54,544 bases of DNA from Candidatus Binatia bacterium (GTDB lineage Bacteria; Desulfobacterota; Binatia; UBA12015), in assembly GCA_019749875.1 (NCBI GenBank), contig JAIEPK010000021.1:1-54544 (forward strand), read 5' to 3'. Below the pieces are notes generated by a model. The model worked only from the letters and a program-made list of their open reading frames with translations. It was not told the DNA's origin and searched no databases. Shown here in pieces: positions 16,272 through 29,315 of the stretch; positions within the stretch are counted from its first letter, which is position 1, and the number at the start of each line of letters is the position of its first letter. A program made the translations under genes and the position numbers.

Positions 16272-17175
16272 CGAGCGCACCGCGCTCGAGCGCGCGTGTG
16301 GTGAACAGATCCTCCGGAATGTTCTGGTTGTACTTGACGTCCACCACGGTGACGTCGGTCTTGCTGTTCAGCGGCGGCTGCAGCATCTCGAGCGTGAACG
16401 CCGTCGGGATGCCGGACACGTCGCGCAGGGCGTCGAGCTTGAGGCGCTTCTTCGGCGTGTCGCCGCTGCCGTAGAACTCCATGCGCCGCAGCACCAGGGC
16501 GTCGCGCTCGAGCAGCAGGCGAATCCGTTGGTAGCCGACGTCCTTCTTCTTCGGCACCAGCTCGATCAGCACGGCGTCCTTGCCGTCGACCTGCTCGCTG
16601 CCGACCACCTTCGCGGGCGCCTCTTCTTCCGTCCATTCGAAGACGTCGGTGAGCAGCTCCAGATCGCGGTAGCTGAAGTCGGTGCCCATGAAGCTCTCGT
16701 TCTTCGACTGCCCCGAGATCTGTCGAATGCGTCCCAGCGCCGGCAGCCAGAGCCACTGCTCGGCGTCGCGATCCTTGTGCGCGAACTGGAGGAACGCGGT
16801 GCCCCGGACCTCGGGGGGGACCAGAAACACGGTCGTCGTCTTGTCCTCGCCGTCGGGCTGCTTGAGCGTCCGCATGATGAGCTCGCGGTTGCGCTCGATG
16901 CCGCGTCCGTCGACGATGTGCAGCTTCAAGCGCTGCATGCGATCGGACCAGTTGCGGGTGGTGTCGTCGAGCTTGTCGACGGCGTCGAGCAGCGCGCGCG
17001 CCTCGTTCGGCGACTTCGCGCCCGTGACCGGCGCTGCGGCGCCACTCTGTCCCGCCTCTGCGGGCGGCGCCGTGGGCGCCGGCTCCTGCCCGGCGGCGGG
17101 CGACGCCGGTCTCGCAAGCAGGAGCATTCCGAGCGAGAGGATGCGAGCGATCGGGAGTGCGCGGGTGGCAGTCAT
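16261..17175 (-). CDS. Outer-membrane lipoprotein-sorting (LolA-like) protein
   Basis: A 304-residue exported protein. The signal peptide (MTATRALPIARILSLGMLLL, cleavage near ASPAAGQ) is followed by an Ala/Pro-rich linker and a LolA-like beta domain containing TTTVFLVPPEVRGTAFLQFA, then WLWLPALGRIRQISG and FMGTDFSYRDLELL. The last set is characteristic of the outer membrane lipoprotein-sorting proteins often encoded near RND transporters. Such proteins are thought to carry hydrophobic cargo across the periplasm. ATG 17175 is chosen because it begins the signal peptide; an ATG at 17205 is in frame. No transporter partner is adjacent. Confidence 0.85.
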   Translation of the reverse strand: MTATRALPIARILSLGMLLLARPASPAAGQEPAPTAPPAEAGQSGAAAPVTGAKSPNEARALLDAVDKLDDTTRNWSDRMQRLKLHIVDGRGIERNRELIMRTLKQPDGEDKTTTVFLVPPEVRGTAFLQFAHKDRDAEQWLWLPALGRIRQISGQSKNESFMGTDFSYRDLELLTDVFEWTEEEAPAKVVGSEQVDGKDAVLIELVPKKKDVGYQRIRLLLERDALVLRRMEFYGSGDTPKKRLKLDALRDVSGIPTAFTLEMLQPPLNSKTDVTVVDVKYNQNIPEDLFTTRALERGALDAE

Positions 17176-17236
17176 CGTCGACGAACGTAGCAGGACGACG
17201 TCCATCGGGGGAACGGTCGAGGGCGCGGCGCGACGG

Positions 17237-17785
17237 TCAGGTCGGCCGCGTCTGATACCAGCGCAGTCCGCGACCGACGTACTGGATGCCCGCGATCGCG
17301 GTCGCGACCGCGGCGCCGGCGAAGATCGCGTCGGCCGGTACCGCACCGGCGAGGTCCGGGTACGCGAGCACCACCAGCGTGACCGCGAGACCGCAGAGCT
17401 GGAGAAAGGTCGCGAGCTTGCCGACCAGGGTCGGCAGGATCTCGAGCCGCTCGCCGGTCAGGAAGAACAGCAGCACGTAGCCGGTCAGACAGACGATGTC
17501 GCGCGTCAGGATGATCGTCAGCGCCCACTGCGGCACGAGGCCCATCCAGGTGAGCTTCAGCAGCAGGCTCAGGACCAGGCCCTTGTCGGCGAGCGGATCG
17601 AGGTACGCGCCGAGGTCCGTGCGGGTGTTGGTGAGCCGCGCGATCGCACCGTCGACGCTGTCGGTGATGCCCGCGGCGACGAAGAGCGCGAACGCGAGCC
17701 CGAAGTGTCCCTCGTCGAGCGCGATCAGCACCGCGGGGATCGCCGCGATGCGCAGCAACGTGAGCGTGTTCGGCAGGTTGAGCAT
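17237..17785 (-). CDS. CDP-alcohol phosphatidyltransferase (PgsA-like)
   Basis: A 182-residue membrane enzyme with the complete CDP-alcohol motif DSVDGAIARLTNTRTDLGAY followed by LDPLADK, matching D-x2-D-G-x2-A-R-x8-G-x3-D-x3-D. It opens LNLPNTLTLLRI, as PgsA does, and has about five or six hydrophobic helices. The family joins CDP-diacylglycerol to an alcohol, most often glycerol 3-phosphate to make phosphatidylglycerol phosphate. PgsA is the best guess given size and N terminus, but cardiolipin-type synthases of this fold cannot be excluded. It starts 23 bp after hflX and is probably co-transcribed with it. Confidence 0.85.
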   Translation of the reverse strand: MLNLPNTLTLLRIAAIPAVLIALDEGHFGLAFALFVAAGITDSVDGAIARLTNTRTDLGAYLDPLADKGLVLSLLLKLTWMGLVPQWALTIILTRDIVCLTGYVLLFFLTGERLEILPTLVGKLATFLQLCGLAVTLVVLAYPDLAGAVPADAIFAGAAVATAIAGIQYVGRGLRWYQTRPT

Positions 17786-17808
17786 CGCTCGTCCGTCGTG
17801 CGCGGCCG

Positions 17809-19128
17809 TCAGTCGCGGCTGCTCAGCGCCTTGCGGATCTGGCCGGCGAGCTTGGGCGTGACCAGCGCGGTCACCAGCGTCGCGTGGTCGTCCTGGCGCG
17901 ACTCGAGCACCGAGCCGTGTCGATGCAGGCGGGCCAGGACCTCGCCACGATCGAAGGGCACACGGAACTCGGCGCGTGTCATGCGCGCGTCCAGCAGATC
18001 GTCGATGCGCGCACGGAGCGCCGCGATGCCCAGGTCCTCGGCGGCGGAAACCGCGACGCCGTCGTCGCGCTCGGCCTCGAGCAGCACCGCACGCCGCGCG
18101 GCTTCGTCGAGCCGGTCGATCTTGTTCAGCACCAGCAGCGTCGGCCGCTCCGCGGCGCCGATCTCCGTGAGCACGTCGCGCACGACGGCCATGTGGCTCG
18201 CGCGCGCCTCGTTCGACGCATCGACCACGTGCAGCAACAGGTCCGCGGTTCGGACCTCTTCCAGCGTGCTCTTGAACGCCTCCACGAGCTGGTGCGGCAG
18301 CTTGTGGATGAAGCCGACGGTATCGGACAGCAGCGCCGTGCCGGAGCGCGGCAGCTCGATCCGCCGTACCGTCGGGTCGAGCGTCGCGAACAGCATGTCG
18401 TCGATCAGGACGTCCGCGCCCGTGAGGCGGCGCATCAGGGTGGACTTGCCGGCGTTGGTGTAGCCGACCAGCGCCACGGTCGGGAACGGAACTTCTGCGC
18501 GCTCGTCGCGGTGCAGGCGGCGCGTGCGCGACACCTCGGTGAGTCGCTTGCGCAGCATCGCGATGCGCTCGCGGACGCGCCGACGGTCGACCTCGAGCTG
18601 GGTCTCGCCCGGACCGCGCATCGCCACGCCGGCCTTGATGCGCGACAGGTGCGTCCAGTGCCGCGTCAAGCGCGGCGTCAAGTATTCGAGCTGCGCCAGC
18701 TCGACCTGCAGCTTGCCCTCGAGCGAGTGGGCGCGCTGCGCGAAGATGTCGAGGATGAGCTGGCTGCGGTCGATGACCTTGACCTTCGGATCGCCGCCCG
18801 GCCCGAGGCCGATGTCCTTCTCGAGATTGCGCTGCTGTGCCGGTGCCAGGGGATCATCGAACACCACGACGTCGGCCTCGAGCTCGCCGACCAGGTGCTG
18901 GATCTCCTCGACCTTGCCCTTGCCGACGAACGTGCGCACGTCGGGAACGGTGCGCCGCTGCGTCGTCTGGCCGACGACCGTCACGCCCGCGGTTCGACAG
19001 AGCTGCGCCAGCTCGGCGAGCGAGCCTTCGAGACCCTCGTAGCCGTCCTTGGATCGGCCGAGCTCGATCCCGACGAGCAGCGCACGCTCGCGCGGGCGCG
19101 TGACCTCGTGTGTCCCGCCGCGACTCAT
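17809..19128 (-). CDS. hflX: Ribosome-splitting GTPase HflX
   Basis: A 439-residue HflX. The N-terminal HflX domain holds [17 protein letters not shown] and [15 protein letters not shown] coiled linker with [14 protein letters not shown] follows, and then the G domain with G1 [21 protein letters not shown]2 [15 protein letters not shown]3 [20 protein letters not shown] and G4 LNKIDRLD. HflX binds the 50S subunit and splits stalled ribosomes, notably after heat shock. ATG 19128 follows GGAAGGAG within 8-15 bases, a strong ribosome binding site. The gene lies 28 bp after dnaE. Confidence 0.96.
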   Translation of the reverse strand: MSRGGTHEVTRPRERALLVGIELGRSKDGYEGLEGSLAELAQLCRTAGVTVVGQTTQRRTVPDVRTFVGKGKVEEIQHLVGELEADVVVFDDPLAPAQQRNLEKDIGLGPGGDPKVKVIDRSQLILDIFAQRAHSLEGKLQVELAQLEYLTPRLTRHWTHLSRIKAGVAMRGPGETQLEVDRRRVRERIAMLRKRLTEVSRTRRLHRDERAEVPFPTVALVGYTNAGKSTLMRRLTGADVLIDDMLFATLDPTVRRIELPRSGTALLSDTVGFIHKLPHQLVEAFKSTLEEVRTADLLLHVVDASNEARASHMAVVRDVLTEIGAAERPTLLVLNKIDRLDEAARRAVLLEAERDDGVAVSAAEDLGIAALRARIDDLLDARMTRAEFRVPFDRGEVLARLHRHGSVLESRQDDHATLVTALVTPKLAGQIRKALSSRD

Positions 19129-19156
19129 GCGTGCTCCTTCCGGCCCGCCCCCGCGC

Positions 19157-22100
19157 TCACGAGACGAAGCGCGCCTCGGCGGCGGCGACGCGCTCGGCCA
19201 GTGCGGCGATGACCTCGTGCGAGGTCGCGACCCCGAGCTTCTCGAGCGCGATGCGCGTCTCGTACGCCTCGCGCACGACGTGCAAGAACGTCGGGCACGG
19301 GCCGGGGTAGCGCGCCAGCGTCTGCTGGATGCGCTCCATGTCCTCGCGGGTGACGCGGCGTGCGTCGAGCGAGATCTGCAGCTCGCGGATCGAGCGCGCG
19401 CGCGCGTCCTCGAGTCGTGTGAGGTCCTCGGCGATGATCTGCCGACGCTCCTCGCTGACGTCGAGGCGGCCCGAGAGACAGATCGGGTCGCTGCCGGTGA
19501 TCAGGGGCTCGTTCTTGCGGAAGGTATCGGGCCACGCGATGACCTCGACGATACCGTGTTTGTCCTCGAGGAAGAAGGTCGCATAGCGGTCGCCCTTCTT
19601 GCTGTTCTTGAGGCGCAGGCCCTGCACCACGCCGGCGAGTGTGACCTTGTTCTGACCGGGCAGATTGCGCAGATCGACGGTCTTGCACGTCACCAGCTTG
19701 GCGAGCTGCTTCTCGAAGCGGTCGAGCGGGTGCGCGGTGATGAAGAAGCCGAGCGTTTCTTTTTCGGCCGCGAGCAGCTCCTGCTGCGACCAGTTGGTCG
19801 CGGCCGGGAAATTGTAGCGCTCCGGCTCGCCGTTCGCGCCGCCGCCGAAGAGGTTGTGCTGGTCGAGGTTGCTCGCCGCGTTGTTCGCCCAGCGCATCAC
19901 GTCGTCGAGCCCGGCGAGCAGGCTCGCGCGATCGACGCCCGTGGAATCGAGAGCGCCGCACTTGATCAGGCTCTCGAACACGCGCCGGTTCGCGTGCGCC
20001 GAGCGCACCCGGCGCACGAGATCGTCGAGGCCGAGGAAAGGACCGTTCGCGTCGCGCTCGGCGAGGATCGCCTGGATCGCCTTCGCGCCCACGCCCTTGA
20101 TGCCGCCGAGGCCGAAGCGGATCGAGCCGTCGACCACCGTGAACGTGTCGCGGCTCTGGTTGATGTCCGGCGGCAGGACCGGGATCTTCCGCTCGCGCGC
20201 CTCCGCGATGTTCTTGTGCGTGCGGTCGGCGTCGTCCATTTCGAGGGTCATCAGGGCGGCGATGAACTCCTCGGGGTAGTGCGCCTTCAGATACGCCGTC
20301 TGGAACGAGACCAGCGCGTAGGCCGCCGCGTGCGACTTGTTGAAGCCGTAGCCGGCGAAGGTCTCCATCTGATCGAAGATGTCGCCGGCGAGCTTCTCGG
20401 TGAGCCCGTTCTTGACCGCACCTTCGACGAAGCGGAGGCGCTCGCGCGCCATCTCCTCCGCCTTCTTCTTGCCCATGGCGCGACGGAGATTGTCGGCGTC
20501 GCCGAGCGAGTAGCCGCCGAGCACCTGCGCCGCCTGCATGACCTGCTCCTGGTAGACCATGATGCCGTAGGTCTCGCGCAGGATCGGCTCGAGCTTCGGG
20601 TGCAGGTTCACGATCTCCTCGCGCCCGTGCTTGCGCTGCACGTACGAGTCGACCATTCCCGAGTCGAGCGGTCCCGGGCGGAAGAGCGCGTTGATCGCGA
20701 CGATGTCCTCGAAGCAGGTCGGCTTGACGCGCACGGTGAGGTCGCGCATGCCGCTCGATTCCATCTGGAACACGCCCACCGTCTCGCCGCGGCTGAGGAT
20801 CTTGAAGGTCTTCTTGTCGTCGAGCGGCAGCGCCGACACGTCGGGTGCTTGACGCCCGCTCGCGGTGATGCGGTTCAGCGTGTTTTGGATCAGGGTCAGG
20901 TTCTTCAGACCCAGGAAGTCGAACTTGATGAGCCCGATCTTCTCGATGTCGGTGCCCGAGTACTGCGTGAGGACGTTGCCGTCCTTGTCGACGCACAGCG
21001 GGCACGACTCGACCAGCGGCTTCGAGCTGATGACGATGCCGGCGGCGTGCTTCGAGTGGTGCCGCATCAGCCCTTCGAGCTTCAGCGCGTAGGTGAAGAG
21101 CTTCGCGTCGCGCTCGCTCTTGTCGCGGATCTCGCGCAGCTTGGGCTCCATCTCGAGCGCCTTGTCGAGCGGGAAGTCCTTCCCCTGGCGCGGCGCGGGA
21201 TAGAGCTTCGCGAGCCGATCGGTCTCGCCGAAGGTGAAGTCGAGCACGCGGCCGACGTCCTTCAGCGCGGCCTTCCCCTTCAGCGTCCCGAAGGTGATGA
21301 TCTGCGCGACGCGGTCGTCGCCGTACTTCTGGCGGACGTACTGGATGACCTCGTCGCGGCGCTCGAAGCAGAAGTCGACGTCGATGTCGGGCATCGACTT
21401 GCGCTCCGGGTTGAGAAACCGCTCGAACAGGAGCCCGTGCTGGATCGGGTCGAGGTCGGTGATCGACATGACCCAGGCGACCAGGCTGCCGGCCGCGGAG
21501 CCGCGTCCCGGACCGACCGGGATGCCCTGCCGCTTCGCCCACGTGATGAAGTCCGACACGATCAGGAAGTAGCCGGCGAAGCCCATCCGGTTGATCACGT
21601 CGAGCTCGATGCGCAGCCGCTCGAGGTAGTCGGGGACGCGCTCCTCGCGCCAGTTCTTGTCGTGCGTCCGCAGCGCGCGCAGGCGGTTCTCGAGGCCCTC
21701 GCGCGCTTCCTTTTCCAGGACGGCCTCGAGGGTCTCGGTCTCGGGGACGGCGTACTCCGGGAACTGGTACTGCCCGAAGCTCATCTTGAAGTCGCAGCGC
21801 TTGGCGAGGTCGACGGTGTTGTCGATCGCCTGCGGGAACTCGGCGAACGCGGCGCGCATCTCCTCGGGCGACTTGACGTAGAGCTGGTCCGTCCCGAACT
21901 TCCAGCGCTTCGGATCGGACAGCGTCTTGCCGGTCTGGATGCACAGCAGGGCCTCGTGCGCCTCGGCGTCGCCGCTGTGCAGGTAGTGGCAGTCGTTGGT
22001 CGCGACCAGCGGCAGCCCGAGATCCTTTGCCAGCGACGTGAGCTCGCGGTTCGCCGCCACCTGCTCCGGCAGATGATTGTCCTGGATCTCGATGTAGTAG

Positions 22101-22621
22101 CGGTCGCCGTTGAAGATCTGCGCGAACTCGCCCGCGACCTCGCGCGCCTTCGCAAGATCGCTGCGCATGATCGCCTGGTTCACCTCGCTGGCGAGGCAGC
22201 CCGACAGGCAGAAGAGCCCCTCGTTGAGCTCCTTCAGCAGCTCTCGGTCGATGCGCGGCTTGTAGTAGAAGCCCTCCTTGTAGCCGGCGGTGACGAGACG
22301 GCAGAGGTTCCGGTAGCCCTTCTCGTTCTGCGCGAGCAGGATGAGATGGTAGTTGCCGCCCGCTTCCGGATCGTCCGCGCGCGCCGAGCTCTTGTCGAAG
22401 CGGCTCTTCGGCGCGACGTACACCTCGCAGCCGATGATCGGCTGCACACCGGCGTCCTTCGCCTTGGTGTAGAACTGGACCGCGCCGAACATGTTGCCGT
22501 GGTCGGTCATGGCCACGGCGGGCATGCCGAGCTTCGCGATCGTCGGCAGCAGCTCGCCGATCTTGTTGGCGCCGTCGAGCAGCGAGTACTGCGTGTGCAG
22601 GTGCAGATGCACGAACGACAT
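19157..22621 (-). CDS. dnaE: DNA polymerase III subunit alpha
   Basis: A 1154-residue DnaE1-type replicative polymerase. The N-terminal PHP domain begins [16 protein letters not shown] with the metal-site [12 protein letters not shown]. The catalytic aspartates lie in [19 protein letters not shown] preceded by [15 protein letters not shown]. Then come the fingers/thumb, a helix-hairpin-helix region ([15 protein letters not shown]) and an OB-fold ([18 protein letters not shown]). The length is normal for DnaE1 (about 1160). ATG 22621 gives the standard N terminus. It sits between guaA and hflX in the same direction, but the hairpin cluster upstream suggests it may be transcribed separately from guaBA. 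Confidence 0.97.
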   Translation of the reverse strand: MSFVHLHLHTQYSLLDGANKIGELLPTIAKLGMPAVAMTDHGNMFGAVQFYTKAKDAGVQPIIGCEVYVAPKSRFDKSSARADDPEAGGNYHLILLAQNEKGYRNLCRLVTAGYKEGFYYKPRIDRELLKELNEGLFCLSGCLASEVNQAIMRSDLAKAREVAGEFAQIFNGDRYYIEIQDNHLPEQVAANRELTSLAKDLGLPLVATNDCHYLHSGDAEAHEALLCIQTGKTLSDPKRWKFGTDQLYVKSPEEMRAAFAEFPQAIDNTVDLAKRCDFKMSFGQYQFPEYAVPETETLEAVLEKEAREGLENRLRALRTHDKNWREERVPDYLERLRIELDVINRMGFAGYFLIVSDFITWAKRQGIPVGPGRGSAAGSLVAWVMSITDLDPIQHGLLFERFLNPERKSMPDIDVDFCFERRDEVIQYVRQKYGDDRVAQIITFGTLKGKAALKDVGRVLDFTFGETDRLAKLYPAPRQGKDFPLDKALEMEPKLREIRDKSERDAKLFTYALKLEGLMRHHSKHAAGIVISSKPLVESCPLCVDKDGNVLTQYSGTDIEKIGLIKFDFLGLKNLTLIQNTLNRITASGRQAPDVSALPLDDKKTFKILSRGETVGVFQMESSGMRDLTVRVKPTCFEDIVAINALFRPGPLDSGMVDSYVQRKHGREEIVNLHPKLEPILRETYGIMVYQEQVMQAAQVLGGYSLGDADNLRRAMGKKKAEEMARERLRFVEGAVKNGLTEKLAGDIFDQMETFAGYGFNKSHAAAYALVSFQTAYLKAHYPEEFIAALMTLEMDDADRTHKNIAEARERKIPVLPPDINQSRDTFTVVDGSIRFGLGGIKGVGAKAIQAILAERDANGPFLGLDDLVRRVRSAHANRRVFESLIKCGALDSTGVDRASLLAGLDDVMRWANNAASNLDQHNLFGGGANGEPERYNFPAATNWSQQELLAAEKETLGFFITAHPLDRFEKQLAKLVTCKTVDLRNLPGQNKVTLAGVVQGLRLKNSKKGDRYATFFLEDKHGIVEVIAWPDTFRKNEPLITGSDPICLSGRLDVSEERRQIIAEDLTRLEDARARSIRELQISLDARRVTREDMERIQQTLARYPGPCPTFLHVVREAYETRIALEKLGVATSHEVIAALAERVAAAEARFVS

Positions 22622-22624
22622 TGG

Positions 22625-22755
22625 CTATTCCCTCGAGGGGGCACGCGCCCCCTCGCCCCATCGGGCACGGCCCGATGGGGCCCCACTCCCCGCGCTCGCT
22701 TTGCTCGAGCGCGCGCTACGCGCGCGCAATCGGTCGCGAACGCTCGACCGCCTCA

Positions 22756-22763
<8 letters not shown>
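22625..22763 (-). repeat. Hairpin cluster flanked by 8-bp direct repeats between guaA and dnaE
   Basis: Between the guaA stop and the dnaE start lies a series of perfect inverted repeats: a 9-bp stem at 22634-22655 with loop ACGC, a 12-bp stem at 22655-22681 with loop ACG, and further GC-rich palindromes around 22694-22735. The 8-bp word CTATTCCC occurs at 22625-22632 and again at 22756-22763, where it includes the guaA stop codon. That arrangement looks like an inserted palindromic element with a target duplication. It could also act in transcript termination or processing. Confidence 0.7.
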
Positions 22764-24285
<1,522 letters not shown>

Positions 24286-24292
24286 GGTGTGC

Positions 24293-25910
<1,618 letters not shown>

Positions 25911-25935
25911 GGTTGTGCCGGAATGGGAGGTCGAG

Positions 25936-26454
25936 GTGATCGCGGCCTTCGGAGAGCGCGCGCCGCGGCTCGATCCGAGCGCGATCGTGCTCGACGGTGC
26001 CACCGTCGTCGGTCGCGTGATCCTCGGCGCCCAGTCGAGCATCTGGTTCGGCGCGATCGTCCGTGGCGACGTCGACGACGTGACCATCGGGGCACGGAGC
26101 AACGTCCAGGACCGCGCCGTGATCCACGTGACGACGAAGAAGTTCTCGACCGTGATCGGCGACGACGTCACCATCGGCCACGGTGCGATTCTGCACGGCT
26201 GCACCGTGCACGATCGCGTGCTGGTCGGCATCGGCTCGATCGTCCTCGACGGTGCCGAGGTCGAGTCCGACTGCATGATCGGTGCCGGGGCGCTGGTCAC
26301 GCCGGGCACGAAGATCCCGTCGGGGCATCTCGCCGTGGGATCACCCGCGCGCGTCAAGCGTCCACTCACGGCGGGCGAGATCGAGCACCTGAAGCGCTCG
26401 GCCGCGAACTACGTCATGCTGTCGGCGCACTACCGGCAGCTCGGCATCGCCTGA
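25936..26454 (+). CDS. Gamma-carbonic anhydrase family protein
   Basis: A 172-residue left-handed beta-helix protein with hexapeptide repeats (for example ATVVGRVILGAQSSIWFGAI). The three zinc-binding histidines of the gamma class are in place: H64 in AVIHVT, H82 and H87 in IGHGAILHGCTV. It ends with the usual C-terminal helix SAANYVMLSAHYRQLGIA. Many family members (YrdA/PaaY-like) have weak or no carbonic anhydrase activity, so hydration of CO2 is possible but unproven. GTG 25936 is chosen because GGGAGG at 25924-25929 is well placed; no in-frame ATG is nearby. Confidence 0.9.
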   Translation: MIAAFGERAPRLDPSAIVLDGATVVGRVILGAQSSIWFGAIVRGDVDDVTIGARSNVQDRAVIHVTTKKFSTVIGDDVTIGHGAILHGCTVHDRVLVGIGSIVLDGAEVESDCMIGAGALVTPGTKIPSGHLAVGSPARVKRPLTAGEIEHLKRSAANYVMLSAHYRQLGIA

Positions 26455-26486
26455 CCGCCGCGCGCGGCTCGACAGGGAGAGGCTCC

Positions 26487-27512
26487 ATGCGACAGGTCTG
26501 GATCACCAAGGTCGGCGCGCCCGACGTGCTGCAGGTCCGCGAGGCACCCGATCCGCAGCCCGGTCCGGGCGAGGTCCGGATCCGGGTCGAGGCGAGCGGC
26601 GTCAACTTCGCCGACATCTCGGCCCGCCTCGGCTTCTACCCCGATGCACCGAAGGTCCCGTGCGTGGTCGGCTACGAGGTCGCGGGGCGCATCGACGCGG
26701 TCGGGGCCGGCGTCGCCGAGGCGCGCATCGACGAGGACGTGCTCGGCCTGACCCGCTTCGGCGGCTACTCGGACGTCGTCGTCGTGCCCGACGGGCAGGC
26801 GACCAGGCGTCCCGCGGGGCTCGACGCGCAGACCGCGGCGGCGATCCCGGTCACCTACCTCACGGCGTACCAGATGCTGATCGAGATGGGCCGCGTCCGT
26901 CCCGGCGACCGCGTGCTCATCCACCAGGCCGCGGGCGGCGTCGGGCTCGCGGCGATCGACCTGTGCGCGCTCACGGGCAACGTCGAGACCTTCGGCACGG
27001 CGTCGGCGAGCAAGCACGACTTCGTGCGCGCGCGCGGCCTCACGCACCCGATCGACTACCACACGCGCGACTACGAGCAGGAAGTCCGCCGCCTGACCGG
27101 CGGTCGCGGCGTCGATCTGATCCTCGATCCGATCGGCGGCGACTCGTGGCGCAAGGGGCTGCGACTGCTCGCACCGACCGGCCGGCTGCTCTGCTTCGGC
27201 ATGTCGTCGGCGAACCAGACCATGGACCGCTCGATCCTCGCTGGCCTGAAGGCGATCGCGTCGATCCCCTGGCTCAAGGTCAACCCGATCACGCTGATGA
27301 ACGAGAACAAGGGCGTGTTCGGCGTGAACCTCGGCCGCATGTGGGACGAGGCCGAGCGGCTCAGCGGCTGGCTCGAGCGCATCCTCGGCTGGTGGGCCGA
27401 GGGAAAGGTCCGGCCCCACGTCGACCGGGCGTTTCCGTTCGCCGAGGCGGCGGCGGCGCACACCTACATCCAGGAGCGCCGCAACGTGGGCAAGGTGCTG
27501 CTCGTGCCGTGA
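26487..27512 (+). CDS. Quinone oxidoreductase-like MDR family protein
   Basis: A 341-residue medium-chain dehydrogenase/reductase. The GroES-like N-terminal half is rich in the usual turns (VRIRVEASGVNFADISARLG), and the Rossmann half has the cofactor loop VLIHQAAGGVGLAAIDLCAL. No structural-zinc cysteine cluster is seen, which fits the zinc-free NADPH:quinone reductase branch (similar to VAT1/zeta-crystallin). RVDLILDPIGGDSWRKGL and the C-terminal VGKVLLVP are typical. ATG 26487 follows AGGGAGAGG. The stop codon lies inside a strong hairpin (27497-27525). The substrate is unknown. Confidence 0.88.
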   Translation: MRQVWITKVGAPDVLQVREAPDPQPGPGEVRIRVEASGVNFADISARLGFYPDAPKVPCVVGYEVAGRIDAVGAGVAEARIDEDVLGLTRFGGYSDVVVVPDGQATRRPAGLDAQTAAAIPVTYLTAYQMLIEMGRVRPGDRVLIHQAAGGVGLAAIDLCALTGNVETFGTASASKHDFVRARGLTHPIDYHTRDYEQEVRRLTGGRGVDLILDPIGGDSWRKGLRLLAPTGRLLCFGMSSANQTMDRSILAGLKAIASIPWLKVNPITLMNENKGVFGVNLGRMWDEAERLSGWLERILGWWAEGKVRPHVDRAFPFAEAAAAHTYIQERRNVGKVLLVP

Positions 27513-27525
27513 CGGCACGAGCAGC
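27497..27525. terminator. Strong hairpin between convergent genes
   Basis: A perfect 13-bp stem (27497-27509 with 27513-27525) with the 3-base loop TGA, which is the stop codon of the MDR gene. It lies between two convergent genes ending at 27512 and 27538. No T-run follows on either strand, so it may act as a bidirectional terminator or transcript-end stabiliser. Confidence 0.6.
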
Positions 27526-27537
27526 CGCGTTCCGGAG

Positions 27538-28173
27538 CTACTTCTTCACGGTCACCGACTTGATGACCACCGGCTCGACCGGAACGTCCTGGTGCATGCC
27601 CTTGTTGCCGGTCGAGACGTTCTCGATCTTCTGCACGACGTCCATGCCCGAGATCACCTTGCCGAAGACCGCGTAGCCGTAGCCTTGCGGCGTCTTCGAC
27701 TTGTGATCGAGGAACGCGTTGTCCTTGACGTTGATGAAGAACTGCGAGGTCGCGCTGTCGACGACGCTCGTGCGCGCCATGGCCAGCGTGCCGTTCAGGT
27801 TCTTGAGCCCGTTGTCGGCCTCGTTCTTGATCGGGGCCTTGGTCGGCTTCTGGTTCATGTCCGGCGTCATGCCGCCGCCCTGGATCATGAAGCCCTTGAT
27901 GACGCGGTGAAAGACCGTGCCGTTGTAGTGGCCCGACTCGGCGTAGGCGAGAAAGTTCTTGACGCTCTCCGGCGCCTTGTCCGCGTACAGCTCGGCTTCG
28001 ATGTCGCCCATCGAGGTCGAGATCACGACGATCGGGTTCTTGCCCGTCTGCTCCATCTTCGCTCCTTCCTTGGCCGGTGCGGCCGCCGGCGCCGGATCGG
28101 CGGCACGGGCCACCGCTGTGGTGAGAAGCAACGTCAAGGCGAGCGTCACGGGGGTCAGCGAGCAGCTTCTCAT
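27538..28173 (-). CDS. Secreted cyclophilin-type peptidyl-prolyl isomerase
   Basis: A 211-residue protein with a Sec signal peptide ([20 protein letters not shown], cleavage near ARA-AD), an Ala/Pro-rich linker, and a cyclophilin domain. The active-site region is [20 protein letters not shown], followed by [20 protein letters not shown] and [15 protein letters not shown]. It speeds proline isomerisation in periplasmic proteins, like PpiA. ATG 28173 is fixed by the upstream AGGAGG in the context CCAGGAGGACTCG. It stands alone, convergent with the MDR gene and divergent from the LLM gene. Confidence 0.93.
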   Translation of the reverse strand: MRSCSLTPVTLALTLLLTTAVARAADPAPAAAPAKEGAKMEQTGKNPIVVISTSMGDIEAELYADKAPESVKNFLAYAESGHYNGTVFHRVIKGFMIQGGGMTPDMNQKPTKAPIKNEADNGLKNLNGTLAMARTSVVDSATSQFFINVKDNAFLDHKSKTPQGYGYAVFGKVISGMDVVQKIENVSTGNKGMHQDVPVEPVVIKSVTVKK

Positions 28174-28310
28174 CGAGTCCTCCTGGTACGGCGTTAGCGG
28201 TCGGCGTGTAGCGAGCGTCCGCGCGGTGGTCAACGCGTCGGCCGGCTTGCCTCCATGACGTGTGCGGCATACGCAGAGGCGCCGCTTTCCCCATCAGGAG
28301 GAGTCCACGC

Positions 28311-29315
28311 ATGCCGCGCAAGATCTGCATCGCCCTCGACTGGCAACAGCTTTCGGACCGCGAGCGGCTGCTGCGCCAGGTGGAGATCGCCGACCGCGCC
28401 GGCGTGGACACCGTGTGGGTCGCCGAGGCCTGGGGACGCGATGCGTTCACCATCCTGACGCTGCTCGCGACCCGCACCAAGCGCATCAAGCTCGGCACCG
28501 GCATCGTCAACGTGTACTCGCGCACGCCGGCGGCGCTCGCGCAGCACTTCGCGACCCTGGACGAGATCTCCGAAGGGCGCGCGGTGGCGGGCTTCGGCAC
28601 GAGCGGCCCGCAGGTGATCGAGCACTTCCACGGCGTGCCGTTCAAGCCCGCGGTCACGCGCATGCGCGAGACCATCCAGATCATGAACATGCTGATCGCG
28701 GGCGAGCCGCTGAACTTCGACGGCAAGCTCTTCAAGCTCGGGCGCGGCTTCAAGCTGCGCTTCGAGCCGATCCGGCCGCACATCCCGATCTGGGTCGCGT
28801 CGCTGAACCCGGCCGCGCTCAAGATGACCGCCGAGCTGGCCGACGGCTGGATGCCGATCATGATCCCGGCCGACCACCTCGCGGCCGAGATCACGGCCTT
28901 TCGTGAGCGCGTGACCGCGGCCGGACGTCCGGCGCACGCCGTCGCCGTGCGCGCGCCGGACCGCGTCGTCGTCGCGCTCGACGATGCCAAGCGTGCGCGG
29001 CGCCAGGCGGCGGGAACGCTCGCCTTCTACATCGCGCGCATGGGGACGTTCTACGGCGCGCAGCTCGAGCGCTTCGGGCACGGCGACGCGGTCGCGGCGG
29101 TGCGCAAGGCGTGGAACGAGAAGGGCTCGGAGGCCGGCATCGATGCCGTTCCCGACAGCCTGCTCGACCAGACCACGACGGTCGGAACCGTGGCCGAGTG
29201 TGCCGCACGCCTCGACCACGAGGCCAAGGCCGGCGTCGACCTGCACAACGTCACGGTGCAGACGCGCGACGAGGCGCTGCTCGAGCGCACGCTCGGCGAG
29301 CTGGTCGGCGCTTGA
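28311..29315 (+). CDS. LLM class (F420/FMN-dependent) flavin oxidoreductase
   Basis: A 334-residue TIM-barrel protein of the luciferase-like monooxygenase class: KICIALDWQQ at the first strand, GVDTVWVAEAWGRDAFTILT, then RIKLGTGIVNVYSRTPAALA, LDEISEGRAVAGFGTSGPQV and a late IPIWVASLNPAAL. Such enzymes use F420 or FMN; methylene-tetrahydromethanopterin reductase-like and F420-dependent dehydrogenases are the closest patterns. Cofactor choice cannot be read with confidence. ATG 28311 follows CAGGAGGAG. The stop overlaps the next start by TTGA, so the HIT-like protein is translationally coupled. Confidence 0.88.
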   Translation: MPRKICIALDWQQLSDRERLLRQVEIADRAGVDTVWVAEAWGRDAFTILTLLATRTKRIKLGTGIVNVYSRTPAALAQHFATLDEISEGRAVAGFGTSGPQVIEHFHGVPFKPAVTRMRETIQIMNMLIAGEPLNFDGKLFKLGRGFKLRFEPIRPHIPIWVASLNPAALKMTAELADGWMPIMIPADHLAAEITAFRERVTAAGRPAHAVAVRAPDRVVVALDDAKRARRQAAGTLAFYIARMGTFYGAQLERFGHGDAVAAVRKAWNEKGSEAGIDAVPDSLLDQTTTVGTVAECAARLDHEAKAGVDLHNVTVQTRDEALLERTLGELVGA

